Below are positions 9,255 through 18,588 of a stretch of 38,960 nt of DNA, piece after piece. The notes below the pieces were generated by a model. That model searched no databases. It was not told the origin of the DNA and worked only from the letters and a program-made list of their open reading frames with translations. Source of the stretch: Chlamydia trachomatis (GTDB lineage Bacteria > Chlamydiota > Chlamydiia > Chlamydiales > Rhabdochlamydiaceae); contig CAMDHO010000020.1 of the NCBI GenBank assembly GCA_945898205.1, positions 1 to 38,960 of the forward strand, in the 5' to 3' direction. Positions within the stretch are counted from its first letter, which is position 1; each line of letters opens with the position of its first letter. Made by a program: the position numbers and the translations under genes.

Positions 9255-11990
9255 ATGAGTACTGATAACAATCCTAAGTCCGAGAAAAAAGGTTTTCCGG
9301 GTGGTTTTTTCATTTTTCTATTGGCGGCTTTATTAATTATATTAGTTGTTCAAAGTGTAAATAATGAGCCGATGGCTAAGGTGTCTTTTAGTCACCAAGT
9401 AGAGCATCTTGTGAATTTGGATCTGATCCAAACCCAAGAGAGTCGTAAGGTTGCGCTAAATGATAATCTAGTGACTTTCAGTGGGAAGTTTAAGGATAGT
9501 CTTTCAGATGATGCTAAAGTAAGAGATCGTTATTTAGACGTTCTTAACAGTAATCACGAGCTGACTATGGAATTAAATAGTGCAGAAAGTGAATTAGGAA
9601 CATTGAAGCCTATAGTAAGCAATGCGGCAGATTGGTTTTTAAAGCTCAGCGGTCTTTCAATTCCGGAAGGAGGATTCCGAGTTGTAGACCCGGTATATGA
9701 TACACCGACTAAATACAATTCTATTTTGATTTCTGCTCTATCTGATCGTAGTGTAGTGAATTTACAGGCACTTCTTGAGAAGTATAAAGGTTTCTCAACG
9801 ACCTCTTCTCAAGCCGAATTATCTGATTTTGAATCAGAGTTGAACTTGTTGCTTCAGGGTTTTCGTTCTCCCTCTTTAGGAATCGGTGATGAAAATATGA
9901 AGCAAACGCTTAAATCCTTAGATCAAGCGCTTTCTACAGGAGTTACTCCTGAGCAAAAGCTCGTTGTATATAAAAACACACTAATGTCTTTAACCTCGAT
10001 AGTGTCGACTTTAAACAAAGTTCACAATAATATACGTCTTATCGAGCTTCGAAGTGTTCGTAGCTACAAGCTGGAATTAGACCGTACGATTTCTTTTGAA
10101 GAAGAGCTAGAAAAGAATCTAGCCCAATTAGAAAAAGCTAGAAAATCGGTGAGCCAAGTAATATGGTTTTTTAATAATAAGGAGCTATCTACTCGTGCGC
10201 TAGAAAAGCAAGACGTGGAGTCTTTTTCTCAGTGGTATGTGCAAGCAAAAGTGGAATGGGATCATTTCGTTGCTAATAAAGGATCTGCATTCAAAGCCCC
10301 AGATCAGCCTCGTAATAATGTTTTAGATAAGATGTTTAAAAGTGAACAACCAGCACCGAACTACTTGAGTTATTTATTGACTCTCATGCCGGTTTTTTTA
10401 GTTGTTTTACTTCTTTATTTTGTATTTTCCCGTCAGATGAAGGGTGCGGGGTCTGGAGCTATGTCATTTGGTAAATCTCCAGCAAAACTTTTGACTAAAG
10501 AAAAAAACAAGATTACATTTAAAGATGTAGCCGGTTGTGATGAAGCCAAAGAAGAGTTACAAGAAATTGTAGGCTTTTTAAAGGACCCTACTCGATATAC
10601 AGCACTTGGAGCAAGAATCCCTAAAGGAGTTCTATGTATTGGAGCGCCAGGAACCGGTAAAACGCTTATAGCAAAAGCAGTAGCAGGAGAGGCAGATCGT
10701 CCATTTTTTTCTATTTCAGGTTCTGACTTTGTAGAGATGTTTGTGGGTGTTGGAGCAAGTCGTATTAGAGATTTATTTGAGCAAGCTAAAAAACAAGCCC
10801 CTTGTATTATCTTCATGGATGAGATTGATGCGGTAGGTAGACATAGAGGATCAGGTGTTGGTGGTGGGCATGATGAAAGAGAGCAAACACTTAATCAGCT
10901 TCTTGTGGAAATGGATGGTTTTGAAACAAGTGAAGGGGTAATTTTAATTGCCGCAACGAACCGTCCTGATGTGCTTGATAAAGCACTTTTAAGGCCAGGC
11001 CGTTTTGACCGTAGAGTTGTTATTGACTTGCCAGATATTAAAGGCCGGTTTGAAATTTTACAGGTTCACGCACGTAAAATCAAATTGGATGCTGATGTAG
11101 ATTTGATGTTTGTTGCTCGAAATACTTCAGGTGCTTCGGGTGCTGATTTGGCTAATATGCTAAATGAAGCGGCTCTTTTAGCTGCGAGTAAAAATAAGAC
11201 AGCGGTATCAGAGCAAGATGTATTACAATCTTGCGATAAGGTGCGTTATGGAAAAGAGAGAAGAAGTTTAGAGCTAGATCAAAATGAGAAAAAGACTACA
11301 GCTATCCACGAATCGGGACACGCTGTAGTAGCTTTAATTGTAAAGCATTCGGATCCGGTAGAAAAGGTAACAATCATTCCTAGAGGGCTTTCTTTGGGAG
11401 CCACGCACTTTATGCCAACAAAAAACCGTGTGAGTTATTGGAAAAAAGAGCTTATAGATCAGCTTGCGGTTTTGATGGGTGGGCGTGTAGCTGAAGAAGT
11501 GTTTATTGGAGATATGTCAAGTGGGGCTCAAATGGATATCATACAAGCTACCAGATTGGTAAGGAGTATGGTTTGTGAGTGGGGAATGACAGATAAGCTT
11601 GGAACTGTTGCTTATGATGAGAAAAGTGAACAAGGTCAATATCTTGGAACACAAGGATATCATGAGAAAAATTATTCTGAAGAAACTGCCAAATCAATTG
11701 ATGAAGAAGTTAGGAAAATTCTTGATGCAGCACATGAGTCAGCTAAAGAAATTATCTTATCTAATAGAGATAAGGTAGAACTTATGACTGATATGTTGAT
11801 GGAGTTTGAGTCGCTTGATCGCACAGATGTTAAGTTAATTATTGATGGACTCTGGGATACTGATAAAAAAAGAGCTAAAGAAAAGGATCTAGAGGCGTTA
11901 AATCAAAAGTTTCCACCATCTACTAGTTCTAAAGAAATTTCTCCTAAGGATATTTCTAAGTCTTATCAAGATCCTATTCCGCAACATTAA
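9255..11990 (+). CDS. ftsH: ATP-dependent zinc metalloprotease FtsH
   Basis: A membrane-anchored AAA protease that degrades unneeded or misfolded membrane and cytoplasmic proteins. I start it at ATG 9255 ([15 protein letters not shown], 911 residues), because the first transmembrane helix ([16 protein letters not shown]) follows directly. An upstream GTG at 9180 would add 25 unsupported residues. The periplasmic domain, roughly residues 35-370, is much longer than in E. coli FtsH (644 residues in total), as in chlamydial FtsH proteins of about 910 residues. A second helix ([15 protein letters not shown]) precedes the AAA domain: Walker A GAPGTGKT at 463-470, Walker [13 protein letters not shown] ending RPGRFDRR. 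The zinc site HESGH is at 685-689. A perfect-stem terminator follows the stop. Confidence 0.96.
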   Translation: MSTDNNPKSEKKGFPGGFFIFLLAALLIILVVQSVNNEPMAKVSFSHQVEHLVNLDLIQTQESRKVALNDNLVTFSGKFKDSLSDDAKVRDRYLDVLNSNHELTMELNSAESELGTLKPIVSNAADWFLKLSGLSIPEGGFRVVDPVYDTPTKYNSILISALSDRSVVNLQALLEKYKGFSTTSSQAELSDFESELNLLLQGFRSPSLGIGDENMKQTLKSLDQALSTGVTPEQKLVVYKNTLMSLTSIVSTLNKVHNNIRLIELRSVRSYKLELDRTISFEEELEKNLAQLEKARKSVSQVIWFFNNKELSTRALEKQDVESFSQWYVQAKVEWDHFVANKGSAFKAPDQPRNNVLDKMFKSEQPAPNYLSYLLTLMPVFLVVLLLYFVFSRQMKGAGSGAMSFGKSPAKLLTKEKNKITFKDVAGCDEAKEELQEIVGFLKDPTRYTALGARIPKGVLCIGAPGTGKTLIAKAVAGEADRPFFSISGSDFVEMFVGVGASRIRDLFEQAKKQAPCIIFMDEIDAVGRHRGSGVGGGHDEREQTLNQLLVEMDGFETSEGVILIAATNRPDVLDKALLRPGRFDRRVVIDLPDIKGRFEILQVHARKIKLDADVDLMFVARNTSGASGADLANMLNEAALLAASKNKTAVSEQDVLQSCDKVRYGKERRSLELDQNEKKTTAIHESGHAVVALIVKHSDPVEKVTIIPRGLSLGATHFMPTKNRVSYWKKELIDQLAVLMGGRVAEEVFIGDMSSGAQMDIIQATRLVRSMVCEWGMTDKLGTVAYDEKSEQGQYLGTQGYHEKNYSEETAKSIDEEVRKILDAAHESAKEIILSNRDKVELMTDMLMEFESLDRTDVKLIIDGLWDTDKKRAKEKDLEALNQKFPPSTSSKEISPKDISKSYQDPIPQH

Positions 11991-12014
11991 TAATTTTTAT
12001 CTAACAGTTTATAT

Positions 12015-12055
12015 AAAACAAGAAGAGCTCCAAAATTTGGAGCTCTTCTTGTTTT
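12015..12055. terminator. Strong bidirectional intrinsic terminator
   Basis: A perfect inverted repeat: 20-bp arms at 12015-12034 and 12036-12055 around a central A, with core AAGAGCTCC / GGAGCTCTT. An A-run on the left and a T-run on the right make it usable from both strands. It lies 24 nt after the ftsH stop and just before the end of the decayed minus-strand frame. Confidence 0.9.
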
Positions 12056-12059
12056 TCTG

Positions 12060-12665
12060 CTATGATAATTTTTCGTCACTAAAAACATGCATTGCTTTTT
12101 TCATAAGCTCGATGTTAAAACCATCAAAGATTTCTATGTTTTCCATTTGTTGCTTTCCTTCTAAATGTTTAATTTTTTTATCGATGGTGCTAACGAAGTT
12201 TAAGGCGTTTGAGGAAGCTGATAAGTCTTGCTACGGAAAAATCTCGTTGATTTTCAATAGAAGATTGAGATGTGACTTTACAATTGAGGCATGAGAATCT
12301 TTTGGCAAAGGTTGTTTTTTGATGGGAAAACGCCTTGATTGGGTTTTGCTGTCTTTCTAGGGTTGCAATATCTGCGTAAGTCGTTAATAATGAATTAATT
12401 ACATCACAAAACAAGACTTCTTTAATGAGGAATGTAAGTTAATAGACTTAGATTATGTCTTGAAAAACAAGCTAGGAACAGGTTGAGTGAATTGGATGTA
12501 GAAAGATCTTTCTAAAACATTTTCATAGAGCAAGATGAATATTCTTTTTTTAATTCTTATTTCTAAAGAGAAAGTGAAGTCACCCACAACTGCTGTTTCC
12601 GGTAAAATAGAATCGTTTTTCCTTTGCAAAATGCATGCTTTATAATAATATTGAAATATTCAGTG
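12060..12665 (-). pseudogene. Probable decayed minus-strand gene(s) of unknown function
   Basis: The 650 bp between the ftsH terminator and hprK has no intact gene. On the minus strand, three codon-like segments succeed one another. An open frame at about 12662-12462 (no ATG) includes SILPETAVVGDFTFSLEIRI and LERSFYIQFTQPVPSLFFKT. A frame at 12414-12190 includes MFCDVINSLLTTYADIATLE (TTG start). A third ends at TAG 12060-12062 with FVSTIDKKIKHLEGKQQMEN and MHVFSDEKLS. The last two join by a single frameshift near 12225. I do not recognise the protein. The interpretation as one or two degraded genes rests on reading quality only; chance open frames in AT-rich DNA are the alternative. Confidence 0.4.
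12641..12646 (+). promoter_or_regulatory. Candidate -10 box for the hprK-ptsH-ptsI operon
   Basis: A consensus TATAAT sits 65 nt upstream of the hprK ATG. No good -35 hexamer is found 16-18 nt upstream (the sequence there is T-rich), so the call is tentative. Confidence 0.35.
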
Positions 12666-12710
12666 TGTTTTTTTGTATGCGAAATTGCTTTCAATAAGAG
12701 GGGTTTAGGA

Positions 12711-13673
12711 ATGTACCGAGTAAAAGAGTTCTATGAAAAATATCAAGAGACACTTTCTCTTGTTATGATCACAGGCGAAAAGGGACTTTCTAGAACGATT
12801 CGAGTTCCTGAGGCGCAACGTCCCGGGCTTAGTCTTTCAGGATATTTAAAAAACTATGTTAATCAGAGGGTTCTTATTTTAGGGACTTTAGAAGTTTCTT
12901 ATCTAAAAGATTTAGATGCGAAGACTCGACTGGAAAGGGTTCAAGGGATTTTAACTCCAAAAACTCCAGCAGTGGTCATTGCAGGGCGCTATGCGCCGCC
13001 TCAGGAGATTGTTCGTTTTTGTGAAGACAATTCTTTGCCTCTATTTCGTACAAAAATAAAAACAATGGACTGTTTAACTCGAATTACTTTTCTTTTAAAA
13101 GAAGATTTTTCATCCAGTATGACATGTCATGGAACTCTTGTAGAGGCTTTTGGAGTAGGAGTCTTAATTCAAGGGGAGTCTTCCATAGGAAAGAGCGAGG
13201 CTGCTTTAGGAATGATTGAAAGAGGTCATAGGCTTATTTCTGATGATGTAGTCAAGGTAAAGGTGCGAGAAGGAACATATCTCGAAGGATCAGGCCCCGA
13301 ACTCACTCGTCATTTAATGGAAATTAGAGGAATTGGGATCATAAATGTTGCACATCTTTATGGAGCTGTTTGCGTTCGAGATGATAAAAAAGTAGACATG
13401 GTTGTTAAGTTAGAAGAATGGGATGATAAACGGTTTTATGATCGAGTGGGTCTTGATCAGAAATTTTGTGATATTTTAGGAATGAAGATTCCTTATCATG
13501 TACTTCCAGTTAAACCAGGAAGAGATGTGGTGCTTCTCATAGAGACGATTGCTTTGAATCACCGGCTTAAAGAAATGGGATTTAATTCGGCTAAAGATTT
13601 TAATGTAAAACTTTTGGAGACAATTTCTAGAAAGCAAGGAAAAACAAGGAAAATGAGTGAAAATCTCTTGTAA
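12711..13673 (+). CDS. hprK: HPr kinase/phosphorylase HprK
   Basis: A 320-residue bifunctional enzyme that phosphorylates and dephosphorylates the regulatory serine of HPr in response to metabolic state. Start ATG 12711 (MYRVKEFYEKYQ) follows GGGGTTTAGGA. An in-frame extension back to 12624 has no family match. The Walker A GESSIGKS falls at residues 155-162, the same numbering as in the well-studied Lactobacillus casei enzyme. ISDDVVKVKV (proton/phosphate chemistry loop) and the family signature HLMEIRGIGIINV follow, then a C-terminal region with VKPGRDVVLLIETIALNHRLKEMG. It overlaps ptsH by 17 nt and heads a three-gene regulatory PTS operon. Confidence 0.94.
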   Translation: MYRVKEFYEKYQETLSLVMITGEKGLSRTIRVPEAQRPGLSLSGYLKNYVNQRVLILGTLEVSYLKDLDAKTRLERVQGILTPKTPAVVIAGRYAPPQEIVRFCEDNSLPLFRTKIKTMDCLTRITFLLKEDFSSSMTCHGTLVEAFGVGVLIQGESSIGKSEAALGMIERGHRLISDDVVKVKVREGTYLEGSGPELTRHLMEIRGIGIINVAHLYGAVCVRDDKKVDMVVKLEEWDDKRFYDRVGLDQKFCDILGMKIPYHVLPVKPGRDVVLLIETIALNHRLKEMGFNSAKDFNVKLLETISRKQGKTRKMSENLL

Positions 13674-13932
13674 AGTAAAAGTGAAGAATGCGGCGGGATT
13701 ACACACTAGACCTGCAAGTTTTATTGTGCAAATCTTACAGGGAACCTTGAGTTCTGTGCATTTTACTTGTCGTAAAGAAAAAATTAACGCTAAGAGTATT
13801 ATGAGTATATTAACTTTAGCCGCGTCTAAAAACTCTATAATTACTATTGAAGCAGATGGCGAAGATGCAGAAAAGGTTGTAGAAAAGCTTGTAGAAGCGT
13901 TTGAAAAACAGTTTTGGGAATCAAAAATATGA
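13657..13932 (+). CDS. ptsH: Phosphocarrier protein HPr
   Basis: A 91-residue HPr, the small phosphocarrier between Enzyme I and downstream PTS targets. The GTG at 13657 is chosen because AAGGA lies just upstream and the family N-terminus (KISCKVKVKNAAGLHTRPAS) begins there; the nearby ATG at 13653 is in the hprK frame. His16 in GLHTRPAS is the phosphorylated histidine. Ser47 in NAKSIMSIL is the HprK target (Ser46 of E. coli/B. subtilis numbering), so both control points are retained. The gene overlaps hprK by 17 nt and ptsI by 4 nt (ATGA), indicating translational coupling. Confidence 0.94.
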   Translation: MKISCKVKVKNAAGLHTRPASFIVQILQGTLSSVHFTCRKEKINAKSIMSILTLAASKNSIITIEADGEDAEKVVEKLVEAFEKQFWESKI

Positions 13933-15716
13933 GCGCTATAAAAGAATTTCGCGTACAAGGATCTTCTGTAAGTGAAGGTATAGCCATTGGTTTTTTATTT
14001 TTTTTGCCTTCATACATACAAGAATCTATTGCAGAGTTTTCTATAGACGAATTTCAACTCGAATCTGAGATTAGAAGATATAATGTGGCTTTAGGGAAGA
14101 GCAAAGAAGACCTTCTTTTTTTGCAATTTAACTTAAAGGAAGAATCTTCGTTGGAAGCGTCGGAGATTATTGAAACGCATATTCAAATGTTAGAAGATCC
14201 TCTTATGACAGTAAATGTGGAGGAAAAAATCCGAAGCACACGGAAAAATGCAGAATCTGTGTTTAGTTCGATAATCCGTGAATATGAGCAGAAATTTTCT
14301 AAAATTAAAGATCCTTTTTTTCAGCAAAAAATTGTAGATGTTTTAGATGTCTCTAAAAGAGTGTTAGATCATTTGTCAGGAAAAAATGAGTTGGGTTTTT
14401 TTAATGTGCCTGAAGATTCAGTGGTTTTTACAAAAGAATTAATTCCGTCTCATATGGCAACTCTTCAAGCTTCTCGTATAGGAGCGTTTGTTACTCAACA
14501 AGGAGGGGGGAGTTCTCATGCCGCTTTAATCGCAAAGGCTAAAGGCATTCCTTATGTATCCAATATTGACGTAAATATATTTCAAAAAGTGGGTTCATCT
14601 TATATTATTGTCGATGGTAAATTAGGCGAGGTGATTTTTCATCCCGAACCAGCTACTTTACAAAAATACAGAGAAATTAAGACGAATTTAAAAACTACCT
14701 ATCAATTGCTTCAGCAAGATCAGTTTTCTGTAACCGAAACTATGGATGGATACCCGGTTCATGTTTATGCTAATATTGGTAATTTAGCCGACTTGGTTGA
14801 TATGCAGGCCTATCAACCCGAAGCAGTGGGCTTGTTTCGTTCTGAGTATCTTTTTTTAGAAAAAAATATAGTCTTTCTTTCTGAGGAAGAGCAATTTCAA
14901 TCTTATCTACAAGTTGCTTTAGAGGCTCGAGGGATTCCGATTGTGATGAGAGTCTTTGATATTGGAGGAGATAAAAATCCAGATTTCTTTTTGGAAGATC
15001 AAAAAGAATCAAATCCAGTATTAGGTTGCAGGGGGATCCGATTTTTATTGCGTCATCCGACAGTCTTTCGCACCCAATTACGAGCTATGATGAGAGCTTG
15101 TAAAGATGCAAATATAAAAATTTTACTTCCTTTGGTTTCGGATCTTCAAGAAATTATTGAGGCAAAAAAAATTATAACAGCTGTTCAAAAAGAATTAAAA
15201 GATCAAAGATTGATTGAAGATCAAGTGTTTCCTTTAGGATGTATGATTGAAGTCCCCTCTGCTGTATTTCTTTGTGAGGCCATGGCAAAAGAAGTGGATT
15301 TTTTTTCTATCGGAACAAATGACTTAGTTCAGTATACACTAGGAATGGACCGTAACAGTTCTTCTCAGTTGGATTTTTTTGGTCCAACACACCCCAGTGT
15401 AATTCGAATGATTAAAATGATTGTTATAGCAGCTAAAAGACAGAATAAACCTGTCACAATTTGTGGAGAGATGGCTTCAACACCTCTTTTTATCCCTCTT
15501 TTACTAGGGTTAGGGTTAAGTGAATTTTCTTGTTCTCTTCGTCATATGCCTTTAGTAAAAAGAGCAGTGCGAAAGAGCTCACTGCTCGGAGCTTTTAAGT
15601 TGGCTCAGAAGGTTTTACAGATGAGTTCTTATCTAGAGATTTCTCAGATTCTTGTTGACTATGATCTAGAGTCGGATAGAAAAGAGAGTATCCTTTTCTC
15701 ACATTCGGAAACTTAG
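13929..15716 (+). CDS. ptsI: PTS Enzyme I (phosphoenolpyruvate-protein phosphotransferase)
   Basis: A 595-residue Enzyme I, which autophosphorylates from PEP and passes phosphate to HPr. The start at ATG 13929 overlaps the ptsH stop by 4 nt. The N-terminal HPr-binding domain (about 1-140) is followed by the swivelling domain with active-site His197 in GGGSSHAALIAKAKGIPYV. The PEP-binding barrel contains GLFRSEYLF, MRVFDIGGDKNP, GCRGIRFLL, DFFSIGTNDLVQYTLGMDR and the catalytic Cys512 in TICGEMAS. All key residues are present. No EIIA, EIIB or EIIC gene is in the window. Its last 122 bp are overlapped antisense by the chitinase gene. Confidence 0.95.
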   Translation: MSAIKEFRVQGSSVSEGIAIGFLFFLPSYIQESIAEFSIDEFQLESEIRRYNVALGKSKEDLLFLQFNLKEESSLEASEIIETHIQMLEDPLMTVNVEEKIRSTRKNAESVFSSIIREYEQKFSKIKDPFFQQKIVDVLDVSKRVLDHLSGKNELGFFNVPEDSVVFTKELIPSHMATLQASRIGAFVTQQGGGSSHAALIAKAKGIPYVSNIDVNIFQKVGSSYIIVDGKLGEVIFHPEPATLQKYREIKTNLKTTYQLLQQDQFSVTETMDGYPVHVYANIGNLADLVDMQAYQPEAVGLFRSEYLFLEKNIVFLSEEEQFQSYLQVALEARGIPIVMRVFDIGGDKNPDFFLEDQKESNPVLGCRGIRFLLRHPTVFRTQLRAMMRACKDANIKILLPLVSDLQEIIEAKKIITAVQKELKDQRLIEDQVFPLGCMIEVPSAVFLCEAMAKEVDFFSIGTNDLVQYTLGMDRNSSSQLDFFGPTHPSVIRMIKMIVIAAKRQNKPVTICGEMASTPLFIPLLLGLGLSEFSCSLRHMPLVKRAVRKSSLLGAFKLAQKVLQMSSYLEISQILVDYDLESDRKESILFSHSET

Positions 15717-16950
15717 ATCCCCATTGATATTCATCGTCATCAATAGCCCAAAACATTCCACCTAAGAGATTTTGACTTATAGCAAGTTGAACTTTAAGAG
15801 TGATAGTGTCTGGTGTGTCAAAACTGACCCACTCTTGCATTGCAATATTATAGCCATAAGCTGTAGTTGTTATATCATTTGCTGCAAAAATAAGTTGACT
15901 TCCTGCGATCTTATCGGCTATTTCAAAATAGGTTAAAAGTCCAGCGGAGCCACTAGATGGCCCTGCAGGGCCCGCTTCTGTAAAGGGCTTTCCCGGTCCG
16001 TTGTCTTGGGTTGTCAAAGAAGAAACTCCAGCAAAGGAATGCCCGTAAATGGGCATGCCCAAGACAATTTTATTTGCAGGCACTCCGTTTTTTAAGTAGT
16101 TTTGCAATGATTCTGCAACAAATAGCAAGCTAGTAGGTGTCGTATCCTGATTAAGAGGAGCGTTGACACCTGTTATTTTTGGGATATCAAAGGTCCCGTG
16201 ATAGTCGTAGGCCATGAGATTGAGCCTGTCAAGATATTTAGAACACTCAGCTAGCCATTGGAAGAAAGTGTTTGGATTGTTTTTATAATTCTCGGGAACT
16301 CCGGATGGAACAATTGCAGGAGAGGCGTAGCTAAGTAAAAGAGGTGGGGAACTAGCTAAAAAAGCAGTTTGACATTCTTGTAAAAAGAGTAAGAAATTTG
16401 CAAAGTCATTCGGTGTTCCCCCTCGAGTTGAATCACCTGGATATTCCCAGTCTATATCAATCCCGTCAAATCCATATTTGTGAGTATAAGCGATTGCAGA
16501 ATTAATAAAATTAGTTCTATTTTCTAAATTCGATACCATTTGACTAAATAGTTTGTAAGTAGATTTTCCCATAGAATCTGTAGGGTCGTTAAAACTCCAG
16601 CCTCCAATAGATAGAATATTGCGAAGAGAAGGGTTGATTTTTTTTAATGCCATTACTTGGGGGTAGAGGTCGCTTTGATCATTCCATTCAACTGGTTCTA
16701 TGTTGTAGTCGCCTGTTAAATGTGGGTTAGATGGATCTATTGATTTTGTTACAAATCCAAAAACAGCAAAAGCATAGTACAAATCAGTTAAGATAGTAGG
16801 ATCGATTAAGTCTGGGAAAAAAACAGTTCGTCCCTCGGATGGAGGGCGATATTGGGACCAATTTTCATAGTAAGCTCCGACAACAGGAGGAGAGCCTAAG
16901 AGATTTGCGCTTGTAGATAAAAGAGATACCCATAACAACAGTTTTTTCAT
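15595..16950 (-). CDS. Secreted GH18 family chitinase
   Basis: A 451-residue protein starting at ATG 16950 with a Sec signal peptide (MKKLLLWVSLLSTSANLLGS). A mature GH18 barrel follows. VVGAYYENWSQY is the first strand, ILSIGGWSFN the SxGG motif, and DGIDIDWEYP at 162-171 carries the catalytic acid Glu169 with the preceding aspartates. LNLMAYDYHG, VLGMPIYGHSF and GGMFWAIDDDE are the later conserved strands. All active-site elements for chitin or related N-acetylglucosamine polymer hydrolysis are present. No separate chitin-binding module is seen; the tail (QQESEKSLDKNSS) is hydrophilic and encoded antisense to the end of ptsI. The substrate could be arthropod or protist chitin; lysozyme-like or peptidoglycan-directed activity is less likely. 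Confidence 0.93.
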   Translation of the reverse strand: MKKLLLWVSLLSTSANLLGSPPVVGAYYENWSQYRPPSEGRTVFFPDLIDPTILTDLYYAFAVFGFVTKSIDPSNPHLTGDYNIEPVEWNDQSDLYPQVMALKKINPSLRNILSIGGWSFNDPTDSMGKSTYKLFSQMVSNLENRTNFINSAIAYTHKYGFDGIDIDWEYPGDSTRGGTPNDFANFLLFLQECQTAFLASSPPLLLSYASPAIVPSGVPENYKNNPNTFFQWLAECSKYLDRLNLMAYDYHGTFDIPKITGVNAPLNQDTTPTSLLFVAESLQNYLKNGVPANKIVLGMPIYGHSFAGVSSLTTQDNGPGKPFTEAGPAGPSSGSAGLLTYFEIADKIAGSQLIFAANDITTTAYGYNIAMQEWVSFDTPDTITLKVQLAISQNLLGGMFWAIDDDEYQWGSKFPNVRKGYSLFYPTLDHSQQESEKSLDKNSSVKPSEPT

Positions 16951-17045
16951 AAAATATCCGATTAGATTCCTATTGGAAATTCCATTGTAAATAGAGTAAA
17001 TCTGAAAAAATAGCAATCTCTTTTTTTAAAGATAAAAGGTTCTTG

Positions 17046-17564
17046 TTAATAATTAAGCCAATTGCCGTGTTTGGGGTCCCTTACGTCCGATTCGTTTACG
17101 CTTGGATAAATGCTTAGGGGGGTTCCGTTAGTGTAAGCACCGAAAGTCATAGTGTTTTCTGGAAGGGTGTATGCGGGGTCCTCGTGAGAACTAGACCCAT
17201 AAGGCCATATGGAATCCGTTTGTAAAGAATTTTGATTAAAACCTTGAGAGTAAATGCCATCTGTTAGACGCTCAGTTGGATTGTTATTAGGAGCAAATAT
17301 ATGAAAGTTACTGTCTGGATAAGCTAGTGAAATAAAATTATCTGGTTTAGGAGTTGCAGGTGTTATTGAGGGAGCTGTCTTGTCTTTTGAAGGGTTTAAG
17401 GTTATTACAGGAGAGGTAATAGGAGAAGAAGTTCTTGATTTTGCTAGAGTAGAGTTTCTTGGACTTAATCGTGGTAATTTGGTTGTTTCTGAATTGCTGT
17501 AAGCTTTTAAACTAATAACGAATCCTATAACAACAAATAAAGATAATGATTTTATTATATTCAT
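17046..17564 (-). CDS. Hypothetical secreted Ser/Thr/Pro-rich protein
   Basis: A 172-residue protein of unknown family. The ATG at 17564 (MNIIKSLSLFVVIGFVISLKAYS) follows GGAACC and opens with a clear signal peptide; an ATG 18 nt upstream is also possible. After cleavage, residues about 25-80 are low-complexity and rich in Ser, Thr, Pro and Lys. The C-terminal half has YPDSNFHIFAPNNNP, SIWPYGSSSHEDP and ends HGNWLNY. No cysteine pairs or membrane segments follow the signal. It lies upstream of the chitinase on the same strand with a 95-nt gap, so the two may be co-expressed and co-exported. Function unknown. Confidence 0.7.
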   Translation of the reverse strand: MNIIKSLSLFVVIGFVISLKAYSNSETTKLPRLSPRNSTLAKSRTSSPITSPVITLNPSKDKTAPSITPATPKPDNFISLAYPDSNFHIFAPNNNPTERLTDGIYSQGFNQNSLQTDSIWPYGSSSHEDPAYTLPENTMTFGAYTNGTPLSIYPSVNESDVRDPKHGNWLNY

Positions 17565-17639
17565 AAAGGTTCCTGGCTTCATGTTGTGATGTAAACGTGA
17601 AAGTAATTATTTGTGCAATTAAAGTAAATGTATTAAATT

Positions 17640-18488
17640 TTATCTGCTTATTTTTAAGAATATTTTTCGACGCAGAATTAAAATAGATACAAAACTGAGC
17701 CATATAGAACAAAGAATTACTTTAAAAAAGCCAGGAAAAGGAATTGGAAAATAGATGAGAAATACTCCGGAGACTCCTATAAGGGTTCTTATAAAAAACT
17801 CTTTTATTCCGTGAGATTTTGGAATGTAAACTTTAAATTGATGACACATCCATAGGCCTATAGCCAAACCTAATGCACATCCTATATACGACTCTTCGAT
17901 AGGATGAAAAATAGATAAAGTTAATATAGTAACTAGAAATAGGTGCAGAGAGAGAAGTTTATAGATGTTTGCACTTTTAAGCCTTTTTTCAACTTTAGGC
18001 AGAAAATAAAGAATGCCAAGAAGTAAAGTCAATCCAAAAAACCAGCCACCTAATACATCGCTAGGGAAGTGGACTCCTAAATAAATTCGAGAAAAGGAGA
18101 TTAACAGGATGTAAGGAATTACAAGGGCCCATTTCCAAGGGTTTTTTTGGAAATAAACAAAAACACCGGATAAAATGATTGTTGTCTGCGCGGCTCCGCT
18201 TGGGAATCCATATCCTTCAATTGAATAAAGAGCTAGTTCTGGAATTAAAGAGCACGGTCTCGGGGATGAAAAAATATCTTTTAAAACAGTGTTAAAAAGG
18301 GAGCTAAAAAATAAGATATAAAATAAACGAAGTCCATTTTTCCATCCATAATTTAACCATACAATAGGGATTAGTATGAAGGCGAATTCTTGCCGATCAA
18401 AGAAACGTAGAAATAGAAAGAAAAAGTCAAGGAGTGGTGTTCTAAACTGATGAATTTATTGAATCCATTCTAATTCTATTGAGTGCAT
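17640..18488 (-). pseudogene. PAP2-family phosphatase with nonsense codon at position 11
   Basis: From ATG 18488 (MHSIELEWIQ) one frame runs 282 codons to the stop at 17640, broken only by TAA at 18456-18458 (codon 11). The rest is a complete PAP2 protein. LLDFFFLFLRFFDRQEFAFI leads to several membrane segments. Motif 1 is KDIFSSPRP, motif 3 is SRIYLGVHFPSDVLGG. Motif 2 reads GFPSGAAQTT, so the usual His of PSGH is Ala (codon GCC). The nonsense codon and the lost catalytic His together favour a pseudogene. No ATG, GTG or TTG start lies close after the stop, though a non-canonical restart cannot be excluded. Confidence 0.75.
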
Positions 18489-18519
18489 TATAGATCCTTT
18501 CTATCAACAGGAATTCTTT

Positions 18520-18555
18520 AAAAAAAGACAGCTAAACTCCTTTTTTGGAGTCTAG
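18520..18555 (-). terminator. Intrinsic terminator of the ankyrin gene
   Basis: On the minus strand, CTAGACTCC - AAAAAA - GGAGTTTAG forms a 9-bp stem (one G-T pair, 18532-18555) followed after four bases by seven T residues (18520-18526). It lies 34 nt after the ankyrin gene stop. Confidence 0.8.
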
Positions 18556-18588
18556 CATCTTATAAATTATAGATAAAGTTAAGGTTTT

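Noticed and set aside
12037-12294. Plus-strand 85-residue ORF after ftsH
   Set aside because: It begins inside the terminator hairpin and lies antisense to the better minus-strand frame; no ribosome site or recognisable family.
12624-12710. Longer start for hprK
   Set aside because: It would place the Walker A at 184 instead of the canonical 155 and covers the likely -10 box; ATG 12711 has a good ribosome site.
17640-18032. Separate 130-residue membrane protein
   Set aside because: It is the C-terminal part of the PAP2 reading frame that starts at 18488; the apparent TTG start is internal to the family sequence.
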